NCBI GenBank assembly: GCA_015066345.1
Contig: SVOQ01000002.1
Location: 1-58,658 of the forward strand
Source: Oscillospiraceae bacterium
GTDB lineage: Bacteria; Bacillota; Clostridia; Oscillospirales; Acutalibacteraceae
Length of the DNA: 58,658 bases
Direction of reading: 5' to 3'
Each line of letters opens with the position of its first letter. Position 1 is the first letter of the stretch. A model generated the notes under the pieces. That model saw only the letters and a list, made by a program, of their open reading frames with translations. It did no database searches and was not told the origin of the DNA. A program made the position numbers and the translations under genes. Shown piece after piece: positions 8,627 to 16,729 of the stretch.

Positions 8627-9298
8627 TTACTCCTCCCACATATAGCCTGTCTTTATAACGGTTTTTATGTTGTTCTTACACGTCCCCAACGCGGCTCTCA
8701 GATTTTTTACGTGGGTATCGACGGCTCTGTCGTAGCCGTCATACTCCTCGCCCCACACGTAATCTAAAATCTGGTCCCTTGAAAGCACCTGATTTTTATT
8801 TTCTAAAAAGCAAATGAGCAAATCATATTCCTTTGGTGCAAGAGTCACTACCCTGTCATCGACTGTAACAAGTCTTCTTGCAAGCTCTATTTTCAATGCT
8901 CCGGCCCGTATCACACCGTTTTGAACCACCAGCCCGCAGTATCTTTTTATGAGTGCATTTATTTTTGCCTCAAGCACGGGCATTGACACCGGCTTTGTAA
9001 TATACTCATCCGCACCTACCTCATAACCGTTTACAATATCATATTCCTGATTTAATGCTGTTAAGAAAATTACGGGAACATCGTATTTCTTACGTATCTT
9101 CCTGCACACCTGAAGTCCGTCCTGACCGGGCATCATAATATCAAGGATTATAATATCATATGTCTTTTTATCAATTGCGATTTCAGCTTCATCGCCATTT
9201 GCAACAGCATCCACCTTAAATCCTTTTTGGGTAAGATAGCAACTGACTATGTTTCTGAGCGCTCTTTCATCCTCAGCCACCAAAACATTGTAACCCAT
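8627..9298 (-). CDS. OmpR-family response regulator
   Basis: DNA-binding partner of the adjacent kinase. The 223-residue protein has a receiver domain with acidic pair E9-D10, phospho-acceptor D53 in IIILDIMMPGQDG, T in FLTA and K in ITKPVSM, followed by a winged helix DNA-binding domain (LAPKEYDLLICFLEN, ending IKTVIKTGYMWEE). The ATG at 9298 is preceded by GGAAGGGG; a longer in-frame start at 9337 adds 13 unlikely residues. Kinase and regulator are 3 bases apart. Likely targets are the surrounding secreted-protein and transporter genes, but no clear repeat operator was seen between 9299 and 9402. Confidence 0.94.
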   Translation of the reverse strand: MGYNVLVAEDERALRNIVSCYLTQKGFKVDAVANGDEAEIAIDKKTYDIIILDIMMPGQDGLQVCRKIRKKYDVPVIFLTALNQEYDIVNGYEVGADEYITKPVSMPVLEAKINALIKRYCGLVVQNGVIRAGALKIELARRLVTVDDRVVTLAPKEYDLLICFLENKNQVLSRDQILDYVWGEEYDGYDRAVDTHVKNLRAALGTCKNNIKTVIKTGYMWEE

Positions 9299-9402
9299 AA
9301 TCAAACCCCTTCCGATTATTTTTCTGATAAAAACCATAATATTGCATACGGCGTTGCTTTAACAGTATCGTCTTATTTGCAATAATGCTGCCGTTCTGCA
9401 AA

Positions 9403-11010
9403 TCAGCTGTTCAATGCCGTATTAACAACATTCTGATATGATGATACATCTATTTCCTCAGAAACGCAACCGTTAGCTGCGTAAATCTGAGCCGTGTCCG
9501 CACTCTCGTGGGTATTTGCCACACGCTCTGCCATAGCAACATCAAGAGCATCACAGACTGCGTCACCGTCAAGGTCACCCTTAACAATTACAGTATACGC
9601 ACCCTCCGACTCTCCGTCACTGTTATAGATATTGACCACGGACCCCGTACCGTAAAACTCAACACCGTTTTCGGAATACGACGGTGTTGCCTCGACGGTA
9701 TAACCTGAAACAGTTATAATATCCGCTATATTCCGTGCCCCGTTATCTGAGGTCATAATACACATATTTTCATTATCAATAAAGGCTTCCTCGCTTTTAA
9801 TATACATAGAATACAAAGTATACGGAACATTATACTGCTCTGCATAGCGATGTGCCGCACTATCGGGATAGCAATACAGCATTTCAAGAATCTCCCAATA
9901 TCCGTTAAATCCTATTGTTTCAAGGCTTTCGGGTAAAGAAATCTCCCTGTCAGAGAAGAACATAAGACCCTCTTCCTCAATTGTTTCAAGTCCCTCAGAA
10001 AAGTTGATTTCAACAAGATTGTTATTATTCAAAAAAGCTCTGTAACTGATTGTTCTGATATGCGAGGGTACGCTGAGAGATTCAAGATACATATAATCTT
10101 CAAACGCTCTTGCTGAAACGGTATCTCCTCCCTCAGGTAAAATAAGGTCTGTGAGCAGCTTGTTATTCACATACAGCTTGCCGCCGTATGTAAGCGGATT
10201 ATCCTGAAATTCTATATTGTAACACCAGTTTGCCGGGTCATCAATGTATACGTTTATGTTACCTTGGGTCTGAGAAAAAGTATTTTTCTCTATTTTTGAA
10301 AGTGAACTGTCAATAAATATGTTTTCAAGATAAAAGTTATCATACGGATAATCGTGTATACCGAAAGCACCCTCGGGAATTGTATGTACGCCCTTAAGTG
10401 TGAGATAGTGTGCCAAACTAATGCCCGAGTCCACCATAAAATCCATAGAGTCGTATATTACCATTTCGTTTGTATGCGCACCCGTAAATGCATAGGGTTC
10501 GGTTTTAACCGCATTTCCGTAAACCGTCATCCACGCTGTCCCCATAGGGAAAAAAGCATAATAGAATGCATAAGACCTGATTTTTATGTTTTGATCAGTT
10601 GCCTGAGGTTCACCGAAGCAAACACCATCACTGAAAAAAGCCTCATAGAAGGCATATGGCTCTATCGTTACGTCCTTTGCGTAAAAATTGACGGGGCACG
10701 TAAATACGCAGGACATAAATGCACCTTCACCGATATATGTCAGATGTGAAGGAATATAGTCAATGTAAAAACCTGTACCCTCGAAAGCGTGGGGGGCTAC
10801 CTTTGTTACGTTGTAACCGTTGACAGTATCGGGTATATACAAGCTCGTGTAATCCTCGGTGAATCTGCAGCCCACCACGGTATAAGTCTGACTCGTACTG
10901 TCAAATTCATAAATAATACCCTCAAACTCCATTTCTGCCGCACCGCTTGAAATTGCCATCGCAGAAAATGCAAGAAATGCCGAAAGTAAAATACATAAAA
11001 TCTTTTTCAT
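9403..11010 (-). CDS. Secreted BspA-type leucine-rich repeat protein with dockerin-like tail
   Basis: A surface or secreted protein. From 11010 it has 535 residues: signal peptide 1-25 (ends SSGAAE), then BspA/LRR_5-type repeats to about 390 with IPDTVNGYNVTKVAPHAFEG and LESLSVPSHIRTISYRAF as examples. A beta-sandwich-like segment follows (about 400-475), then a tail with one good calcium loop, GDLDGDAVCDALD, and a second, degenerate one (AANGCVSEEIDVSSYQNVV). This tail is closely similar to that of the protease at 12601-14511. The ATG at 11010 follows AGGAGG by 9 bases; a GTG at 11019 abuts the ribosome site and is unlikely. No cohesin partner is in the window, so the tail's role is open. 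Confidence 0.85.
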   Translation of the reverse strand: MKKILCILLSAFLAFSAMAISSGAAEMEFEGIIYEFDSTSQTYTVVGCRFTEDYTSLYIPDTVNGYNVTKVAPHAFEGTGFYIDYIPSHLTYIGEGAFMSCVFTCPVNFYAKDVTIEPYAFYEAFFSDGVCFGEPQATDQNIKIRSYAFYYAFFPMGTAWMTVYGNAVKTEPYAFTGAHTNEMVIYDSMDFMVDSGISLAHYLTLKGVHTIPEGAFGIHDYPYDNFYLENIFIDSSLSKIEKNTFSQTQGNINVYIDDPANWCYNIEFQDNPLTYGGKLYVNNKLLTDLILPEGGDTVSARAFEDYMYLESLSVPSHIRTISYRAFLNNNNLVEINFSEGLETIEEEGLMFFSDREISLPESLETIGFNGYWEILEMLYCYPDSAAHRYAEQYNVPYTLYSMYIKSEEAFIDNENMCIMTSDNGARNIADIITVSGYTVEATPSYSENGVEFYGTGSVVNIYNSDGESEGAYTVIVKGDLDGDAVCDALDVAMAERVANTHESADTAQIYAANGCVSEEIDVSSYQNVVNTALNS

Positions 11011-11056
11011 AAACAGCACCCTCCTTAAGCAAAGCTGAAAAACTGAATGAGAATTT

Positions 11057-12502
11057 TTATTTTTGTTTCTTTTTTATTGCTTTTTTTATACAACATAACA
11101 ATAAACCGAAGGAAACACCGATAAAAGAAACAACCATATAAACAATCGTATAAATAGGTAATATCGCCCATTCCCTGTCCCAAATAGGTGCTACAGCCCA
11201 CGAAATCGCAAACAAAACACCGACAGTAACAGGATAAGTCAGTTTAAAAACAAGCTTAATATCAAAAACACCCGTAACAATTGATGCGAGCATAACCATA
11301 TACCCCATAAGTACAAGAAAATCAAAGCCATAGAAATTGCCTATGGGTGTTATTTCCGCAAGCAGTGGCAGCACAACAAGACCTATTGCAGAAACAGCTA
11401 CACCTATTGAATACTTTAATATACGTTTTTTCTTTTCGACACTTAAACTATTAAACTTTTTCATCACACAACCCTCTTTCTTGTGTTTCTTAGTAACCAA
11501 AAGTATTAACACTGCTGAAGCAATTGCCGATACCGCAAAAAAAGCACAGAAAACTATTGCCTCAGCGGGTATCGCCTGTAGCGGTCTGAAAACAATTGCG
11601 CTTGTAACGAAGTAGTCTTCACCCAGGGGCTCAACCCTTTCTATTGCGTACACCTCTAAACTTTTATCGTCGTTGCGCTTCTCAAGAAACGAGGCATCGC
11701 AACCTGCTTTCAGATATTCAGCGGATATTTCTTTACATCTTTCCTTTGCTTCTTCTTTTGTTTTATCTGTCGCGCCATAGTATTCGGGTAAATTTTCCGT
11801 CCGCATCACAAATTTTTTATCGGTAAGCGTATTGAGCCACTCATCCACAGGCACACCTTTTTTCTCCGCTGAGGGTGACTTTGACTTGTATGTACAAACA
11901 CTATCAAACTCATCGTACCACACCATCTTTTCAACATAAATAAAGGTGTCGTCACAAGTACCGTATATTTCCAAGGGCTTCCCCATACTCGGGTCATAAC
12001 CATCCGCCTCAATAGCCTGTGAACAATAATAACCAATTACTTCAAAAAGGTACGAGTTATCCTTCCACTCCTCCTCAACCCCGGATACCGCCTTGCTTGT
12101 CAGAGTAAAGTCCTCATCAAATAATATAATTCGGTAATCGGGCTTGTTGTTTACGGTTTTACCTTGAAGAAGCAAGAAAGGTACATACTCTGCAAGAAGC
12201 TCACCGTCCTTGCTTCTCAACTCACTGTGAAAGCTATACTCCGGAGTTTCCCAATAATTCTTCGGATTTTCAAAGTCATAGCCGAGATAAAAGGCTTTTA
12301 TGGGTTCCGCACCGTCAGCCAAAGCATCCTTCATAACCGAGACGGGATTTTCTTTGGTACTTACTATGTATTCTGCATCAGCTATTCTTTGCTCAGCATC
12401 GCGGTATTGCTGTTTGAAGCTGATAAAAACAGCTGATATCATTATGCAAACAGATACAACCGCAGCCGACACACAGCAAACAATTTTTACTGATTTTTTC
12501 AT
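11057..12502 (-). CDS. Receptor-like membrane protein A (kinase-less sensor paralogue) with fused 4-TM module
   Basis: The 481-residue protein falls in two parts. Residues 1-340 copy the layout of the kinase's sensor: TM1 (8-28), an extracellular domain with FYLGYDFENP, ALLEYVPFLLL-like and GTCDDTFIYVEKMVWYDE blocks, VFRPLQ, then TM2. From about residue 347 a four-helix membrane module (MKKFNSLSVEKKKRILKY onward, to KKKQK) is appended; no kinase domain exists. The codon for that internal Met is the ATG at 11464 and has AGAGGG 7 bases before it, so the module may be a separate gene that became fused, or be made separately. It lies between the protease and the LRR protein. Closest in-window relative is protein B. 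Confidence 0.75.
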   Translation of the reverse strand: MKKSVKIVCCVSAAVVSVCIMISAVFISFKQQYRDAEQRIADAEYIVSTKENPVSVMKDALADGAEPIKAFYLGYDFENPKNYWETPEYSFHSELRSKDGELLAEYVPFLLLQGKTVNNKPDYRIILFDEDFTLTSKAVSGVEEEWKDNSYLFEVIGYYCSQAIEADGYDPSMGKPLEIYGTCDDTFIYVEKMVWYDEFDSVCTYKSKSPSAEKKGVPVDEWLNTLTDKKFVMRTENLPEYYGATDKTKEEAKERCKEISAEYLKAGCDASFLEKRNDDKSLEVYAIERVEPLGEDYFVTSAIVFRPLQAIPAEAIVFCAFFAVSAIASAVLILLVTKKHKKEGCVMKKFNSLSVEKKKRILKYSIGVAVSAIGLVVLPLLAEITPIGNFYGFDFLVLMGYMVMLASIVTGVFDIKLVFKLTYPVTVGVLFAISWAVAPIWDREWAILPIYTIVYMVVSFIGVSFGLLLCCIKKAIKKKQK

Positions 12503-12600
12503 TGTTATCCCCGCCTTCCGTAGAGCGATCTTTTATTTACAAGCCTATTATATATGCCCGATGTGTAATTTCTGTGTTCTTTAAAGATAAATTTTATTAT

Positions 12601-14511
12601 TTATGATGCCAGAGCCTTGTTAACCACATTTTGATACGCTGATAAATCCATATCCTCCGACACAAAGCCGTTGGCGGCATAGCACTGAAGCCTACCGAAG
12701 CTTTTGTGCCCGTTTGTACCAAGCTCCGTTTCGGTCGCATCAAGCACATCGCATACACCGTCACCGTTGGTATCACCCTCAACCACAACGGTAAAATCGG
12801 TGGTCGTGTCATCATTCTGCTTAACGGTAAGGGTGGCTCCCGTTACCAAAAACGGCAATTCCCTTTGCTGGGTATCCTTGATCGCAAAATCGCTTTTTGA
12901 AAAGATATTAAAGTTATCTTTAAGATACGAAAAATCGTTATCCGGGGTAATAATAACGTTATCCTTAAAGTTCATATAGACTTCCTCATCCCCGGTATAC
13001 ACGCACTTTGTAAGTGCCTGAACACACACATTGCTGATTTTCGACTTGTAATAGTATGTCATATCACGCCACGTAGTGCCGCCGTTATTACTGAGGAAGC
13101 TCTCGCCTTCATGGTATACAAAGTTTCTTTTCTCATCATTCTCAAAGGCAAGCATGGGCTTTTGGGTATCGTGTGACACCTTTAACACAACCGAAAAAAT
13201 CATTCCGGGCTCAAGAAGCACCTCTTGCGGAAGATGAATTGTATGATAACCGCCGTTTTTTATCCTGAGGCTGTGGGTAGCAACCAAATCACCTTCAACC
13301 GGTGAGGTATAATCCTCGGGTAAGCCCGTATAAATACTTACGGTAACATCCGTATCGGGCTGTAAGGTATATGTAGCCACATCCGTAATTGCCTCGTAAT
13401 TTTTTGCCTTAAAGACATTTGAATACAGCGGCTCATAGCCTGCACTCAACACCGACATATAACCTTGACCGTTATATGTGTAATTATTTGTATAATCATC
13501 AGCCTTCTGAGTTGTGAAGCCTACGGGCGCTCTAAGAGTCATATCCTCATAGGAAATCCAGAAATATCCGTCATTTCCCCAATCATCGCCCCAACTGTTT
13601 TTGCACAACCACGCACCGCTGCTATTCGGAGCATATTCAGGAAGAAAATTATCGACGGAATAATTATCATCCCAACCGATAATGGCAACCATATGATTCG
13701 AAATCTTTTCGGTATTATAGTTATAAGCATAAGTAGCTTTATTGTACATTGTTTTATCACTGTAATAGCTTATTCCTACCGCTCCGTTTTCCATAATCCA
13801 TTGCTTAATGGATGCATCATCCAAAAGTTCCTCACAAGACTTGATAACCACGCCCGAGCCTTTGTCATAACGCACACTCTCATCATAATTACCCATTGAT
13901 GAATGTGAATAGGGGTAAAAACGGTAAGTGCTTTCCTTGGCAAGACCGGACCAGCGTGACAGGGCAGCAACAACATCATCCGAATTACCGGCACATTCAC
14001 TGCCTGAATAGGGATTTTCAACAATGTAGCCTTCACCGTAATTCAAATCATTCACATCAGTGGATTGGCTGTTTTTTGAAAACCACACCAAATGCGCCTC
14101 TGAAAAATCCGTGTCCGCATATTCACTGTTTCCGTGCATTATGCTGTTACTTTCAAGGGAAGCCACACAGGCGAATGCCCAGCAATTACCGGCACTGCCC
14201 TGAGAGGTAACGGGGCTGACATACCCGTAATCCCTTAAATCATACGAATCGGGCACAGAAACAGAGGTAGTAGCAGCATAACAAACATCCTCGGATTTCC
14301 TTTGTAAATCCCCATACGCCTCGTTTATATCCAATTGTACTTCTTTTCCGTTTTCATCAACATATTTATAATTTACGTATCCGTATTCACTCGGTTCACA
14401 TTCCACCCTGCGGTACAGTCTGAAATGAACCTCATCCTGCGCATAAGCAGGTAACACCGCAACAGAAAAGCTTAAGCTCACACATAAAGCAATCGCTATT
14501 ATTTTTTTCAT
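12601..14511 (-). CDS. Secreted papain-like (C1A) cysteine protease with lectin-like domain and dockerin-like tail
   Basis: A predicted extracellular peptidase. The 636-residue protein has a signal peptide (1-24, ends AYA), a short propeptide region, then a C1A fold with catalytic C110 in SQGSAGNCWAFA, H273 in NHMVAIIGWDDNY and N305 in CKNSWGDDWGNDGYFW; the glutamine of the oxyanion hole is Q104. Residues about 340-460 match the lectin-like domain that often follows C1 peptidases in Clostridia (YSNVFKAKNYEAITDVATY). The end carries GDTNGDGVCDVLD plus a degenerate second loop, nearly the same as in the LRR protein. The ATG follows GAGGAGG. It sits between receptor-like proteins C and A; processing of cluster proteins is a reasonable but untested idea. 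Confidence 0.9.
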   Translation of the reverse strand: MKKIIAIALCVSLSFSVAVLPAYAQDEVHFRLYRRVECEPSEYGYVNYKYVDENGKEVQLDINEAYGDLQRKSEDVCYAATTSVSVPDSYDLRDYGYVSPVTSQGSAGNCWAFACVASLESNSIMHGNSEYADTDFSEAHLVWFSKNSQSTDVNDLNYGEGYIVENPYSGSECAGNSDDVVAALSRWSGLAKESTYRFYPYSHSSMGNYDESVRYDKGSGVVIKSCEELLDDASIKQWIMENGAVGISYYSDKTMYNKATYAYNYNTEKISNHMVAIIGWDDNYSVDNFLPEYAPNSSGAWLCKNSWGDDWGNDGYFWISYEDMTLRAPVGFTTQKADDYTNNYTYNGQGYMSVLSAGYEPLYSNVFKAKNYEAITDVATYTLQPDTDVTVSIYTGLPEDYTSPVEGDLVATHSLRIKNGGYHTIHLPQEVLLEPGMIFSVVLKVSHDTQKPMLAFENDEKRNFVYHEGESFLSNNGGTTWRDMTYYYKSKISNVCVQALTKCVYTGDEEVYMNFKDNVIITPDNDFSYLKDNFNIFSKSDFAIKDTQQRELPFLVTGATLTVKQNDDTTTDFTVVVEGDTNGDGVCDVLDATETELGTNGHKSFGRLQCYAANGFVSEDMDLSAYQNVVNKALAS

Positions 14512-14579
14512 GTTTTTCCCTCCTCACAATTATCGGGCTTAAAAATCACACGTTAAATTCAATTCTTTTACCTATAGAG

Positions 14580-15620
14580 TTACGCTTTTTTTGCTTTTTT
14601 ATTGATAAAGATAATACCGACTATAATCGCAATTGTTCTTGCAATCCCTATACCGTATCCCAAAAATGTGTAGGATAACTTTTCCGCAGCAATACGCATC
14701 GGATGGAAAACGTAGGCACAGGAAAAAACATAATCATTTTCGGGATTATCGTCCCCGTCAGCAAGCGTTTTTGTTAAATATACGGTTGATGTAATCAACC
14801 CCTCGTCAACCAAGCAACCATCTGTTTCGGAAATAGCTGTGCCGTTTTCAAGCATTTTCTTTTCACAGACAGCCTTCGCCTCATTATTAAGAGCTGTGTC
14901 CGCATACTCCACGGCAGAAACAGAGCTTATATCAAGACGGTAGTTGTTGGCGACGTCACCCTTGATACCGAACCATTTATTGAAATCAACACTACCCTTT
15001 TCGGTATTATTTTCGCTTGGTGTAAAGGTATATGTTGCCAATTTCTCATTGTCATACCACTCAAGCTTTTCAAGGTAAACGTAATCACTGTCGCAGGTTC
15101 CGTTTACGTACACGGTGGTGTTCACCCTGTCAAAATCCCCTTTGCCGTAGCCTGTAGTGTTTTCCAGACTGCGAACGGCACGACGGATATATCCGTCACG
15201 CTTGCTGTAGTATCCAAGGTCACTGTATTCTTGCGTAAACTCATCGCCCAAGGGCAGAATACGGATATCCGAATTGTCTTTATCCGGATTCTTCTCAAAA
15301 AGGATGTACGGTTGTGAAAAAGCCACGATTTCGCCTTTTTTGTTTTCTACCGTACTGTAAAAGCCCATATCCATCGACAACGGGTCAAGCTGATAAATTT
15401 TCAGATTTTCGTGTGAAAGATAAAATGCCTTGACTATATTCTCTGAAGTGTAGCGATCGTTTAAATTTTCGTACAGCTCCGTAGCATCTTCACTATATCT
15501 GCTGTAGCTGTCAATAATATCCTTAGCCTCAACTAACACCAAAGCACCGCGAGCGGTTTCGCTTACTAAGATAACACCTATTATTAAAAGCACTATTTTT
15601 ATCCATCTCTTATTTTTCAT
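14580..15620 (-). CDS. Receptor-like membrane protein C (kinase-less sensor paralogue)
   Basis: A 346-residue bitopic protein with TM1 (about 7-25), a large extracellular domain and TM2 near the C-terminus, ending in a short lysine-rich tail (INKKAKKA). Of the three paralogues it is closest to the kinase sensor: FYLSHENLK, FSQPYILFEKNPD, VNGTCDSDYVYLEKLEWYD, LITSTVYLTK and FSCAYVFHPM align block by block with YLAHEN, FQPCIVFEKN, VDGTCDENFVYAQKLTWYE, LTSSIRITSK and YSCAYVFHPL. There is no enzymatic domain. Start uncertain: the ATG at 15620 overlaps the end of protein B by 11 bases; a second ATG at 15629 is also in frame with AGAGG just before it. Translational coupling to B is likely. Confidence 0.75.
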   Translation of the reverse strand: MKNKRWIKIVLLIIGVILVSETARGALVLVEAKDIIDSYSRYSEDATELYENLNDRYTSENIVKAFYLSHENLKIYQLDPLSMDMGFYSTVENKKGEIVAFSQPYILFEKNPDKDNSDIRILPLGDEFTQEYSDLGYYSKRDGYIRRAVRSLENTTGYGKGDFDRVNTTVYVNGTCDSDYVYLEKLEWYDNEKLATYTFTPSENNTEKGSVDFNKWFGIKGDVANNYRLDISSVSAVEYADTALNNEAKAVCEKKMLENGTAISETDGCLVDEGLITSTVYLTKTLADGDDNPENDYVFSCAYVFHPMRIAAEKLSYTFLGYGIGIARTIAIIVGIIFINKKAKKA

Positions 15621-16698
15621 ATTGAGCATCAACCTCTTTTACTTCGCCTTCGGAAACAACAGGCTTTATGTTTGATTCACGCTTTTTGTAATAAATAATG
15701 CATACCGCCAATACCAACCACGCTGCAAACACTACCGCGCAGCCTATGTATGTACCTGTAAGCTTTGAACACGCAATTTGCAAAGGACGGCAAAGGTAAA
15801 CACTTGAAACAATATTGCCGTCACCTATATCAACACTCTTTTCTATAAAAAACTTACTCAGGTACTTAATATCACTGGTCGACGTAATTTCATCAATGTT
15901 TACTGTGTTTTTTCTGTATTTTTCGGAAAGCTCCTTGCACATACTTTCAGCCTCCGAGTTTTCGAAGGGCATATCCCGATAATATGAGCCTACAACATTT
16001 TGGGCACCGATGTAATACTCTTTATAATCCAGCGAATCCACCCAATTATCAAAAGATATTTTACCGAGAGCTGTATTGTTATGCTCAGGAGTATACGTGT
16101 ATGTTGCGCTTCCCGTTTCGGAATGCCAAACAATTTTCTCGGGATAAATGAAGTTATCGTCACAGGTTCCGTATATTTCGAAATCAGTTGCATAACCGGA
16201 ATAGAAGTCACTGTTTTTATGTGCATTTACACAAGCATCCAACTGGTATAATGCGGTGGTATAATCCTCACCTTCAATCTTAAAAGTTGTGCCTGTACCG
16301 TTGTTGCTTTCATACGTTATGGTTGCTTTTTCATCCCAAAGAATAAAACGGGTATCTTCAACTCCCTGCTTCGTTTCACCCTTTACTACAATAAAGGGCT
16401 TGTATGAAGCAACGACCTCACCTTTTGCGTTTATCATTTCGCTGTAAAACTCACCCTCTGTAAAATTCGGGTTTTCGAAAGCATAACCTGTATAAAAGGA
16501 GTGCACCGCATCAAGGCCGTCACCGTAGGCCTCCTTCATCACGTCCGTCGCACAAACCTTGTTTTTTATAATGTATTCACTTCCCTCGGCAAACTGCGTT
16601 GCCGTTGTATGGGTAGCAATACCGCAAAACGCACTCATCCCTGCTGCCAGAATAATTGTTATTATGATTACAAGCGGACGATAAATTGTTTTTTTCAT
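15610..16698 (-). CDS. Receptor-like membrane protein B (kinase-less sensor paralogue)
   Basis: A 362-residue bitopic membrane protein: TM1 (about 6-27), an extracellular domain of about 280 residues, TM2 (about 312-335) and a polar cytoplasmic tail of 25 residues (KKRESNIKPVVSEGEVKEVD). Conserved blocks are FYTGYAFENPNF, YKPFIVVKGET, IYGTCDDNFIYPEKIVWH, EAESMCKELSEKYRK and LCRPLQIA. It groups with protein A, whereas C groups with the kinase. The ATG at 16698 follows GGAG. It begins 31 bases after the GLUG protein gene. Function unknown; a receptor, co-receptor or sink for the same class of ligand as the kinase is the simplest reading. Confidence 0.75.
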   Translation of the reverse strand: MKKTIYRPLVIIITIILAAGMSAFCGIATHTTATQFAEGSEYIIKNKVCATDVMKEAYGDGLDAVHSFYTGYAFENPNFTEGEFYSEMINAKGEVVASYKPFIVVKGETKQGVEDTRFILWDEKATITYESNNGTGTTFKIEGEDYTTALYQLDACVNAHKNSDFYSGYATDFEIYGTCDDNFIYPEKIVWHSETGSATYTYTPEHNNTALGKISFDNWVDSLDYKEYYIGAQNVVGSYYRDMPFENSEAESMCKELSEKYRKNTVNIDEITSTSDIKYLSKFFIEKSVDIGDGNIVSSVYLCRPLQIACSKLTGTYIGCAVVFAAWLVLAVCIIYYKKRESNIKPVVSEGEVKEVDAQYEK

Positions 16699-16729
16699 AA
16701 AAGCCACTCCATTCATTAAATAACTTTTT

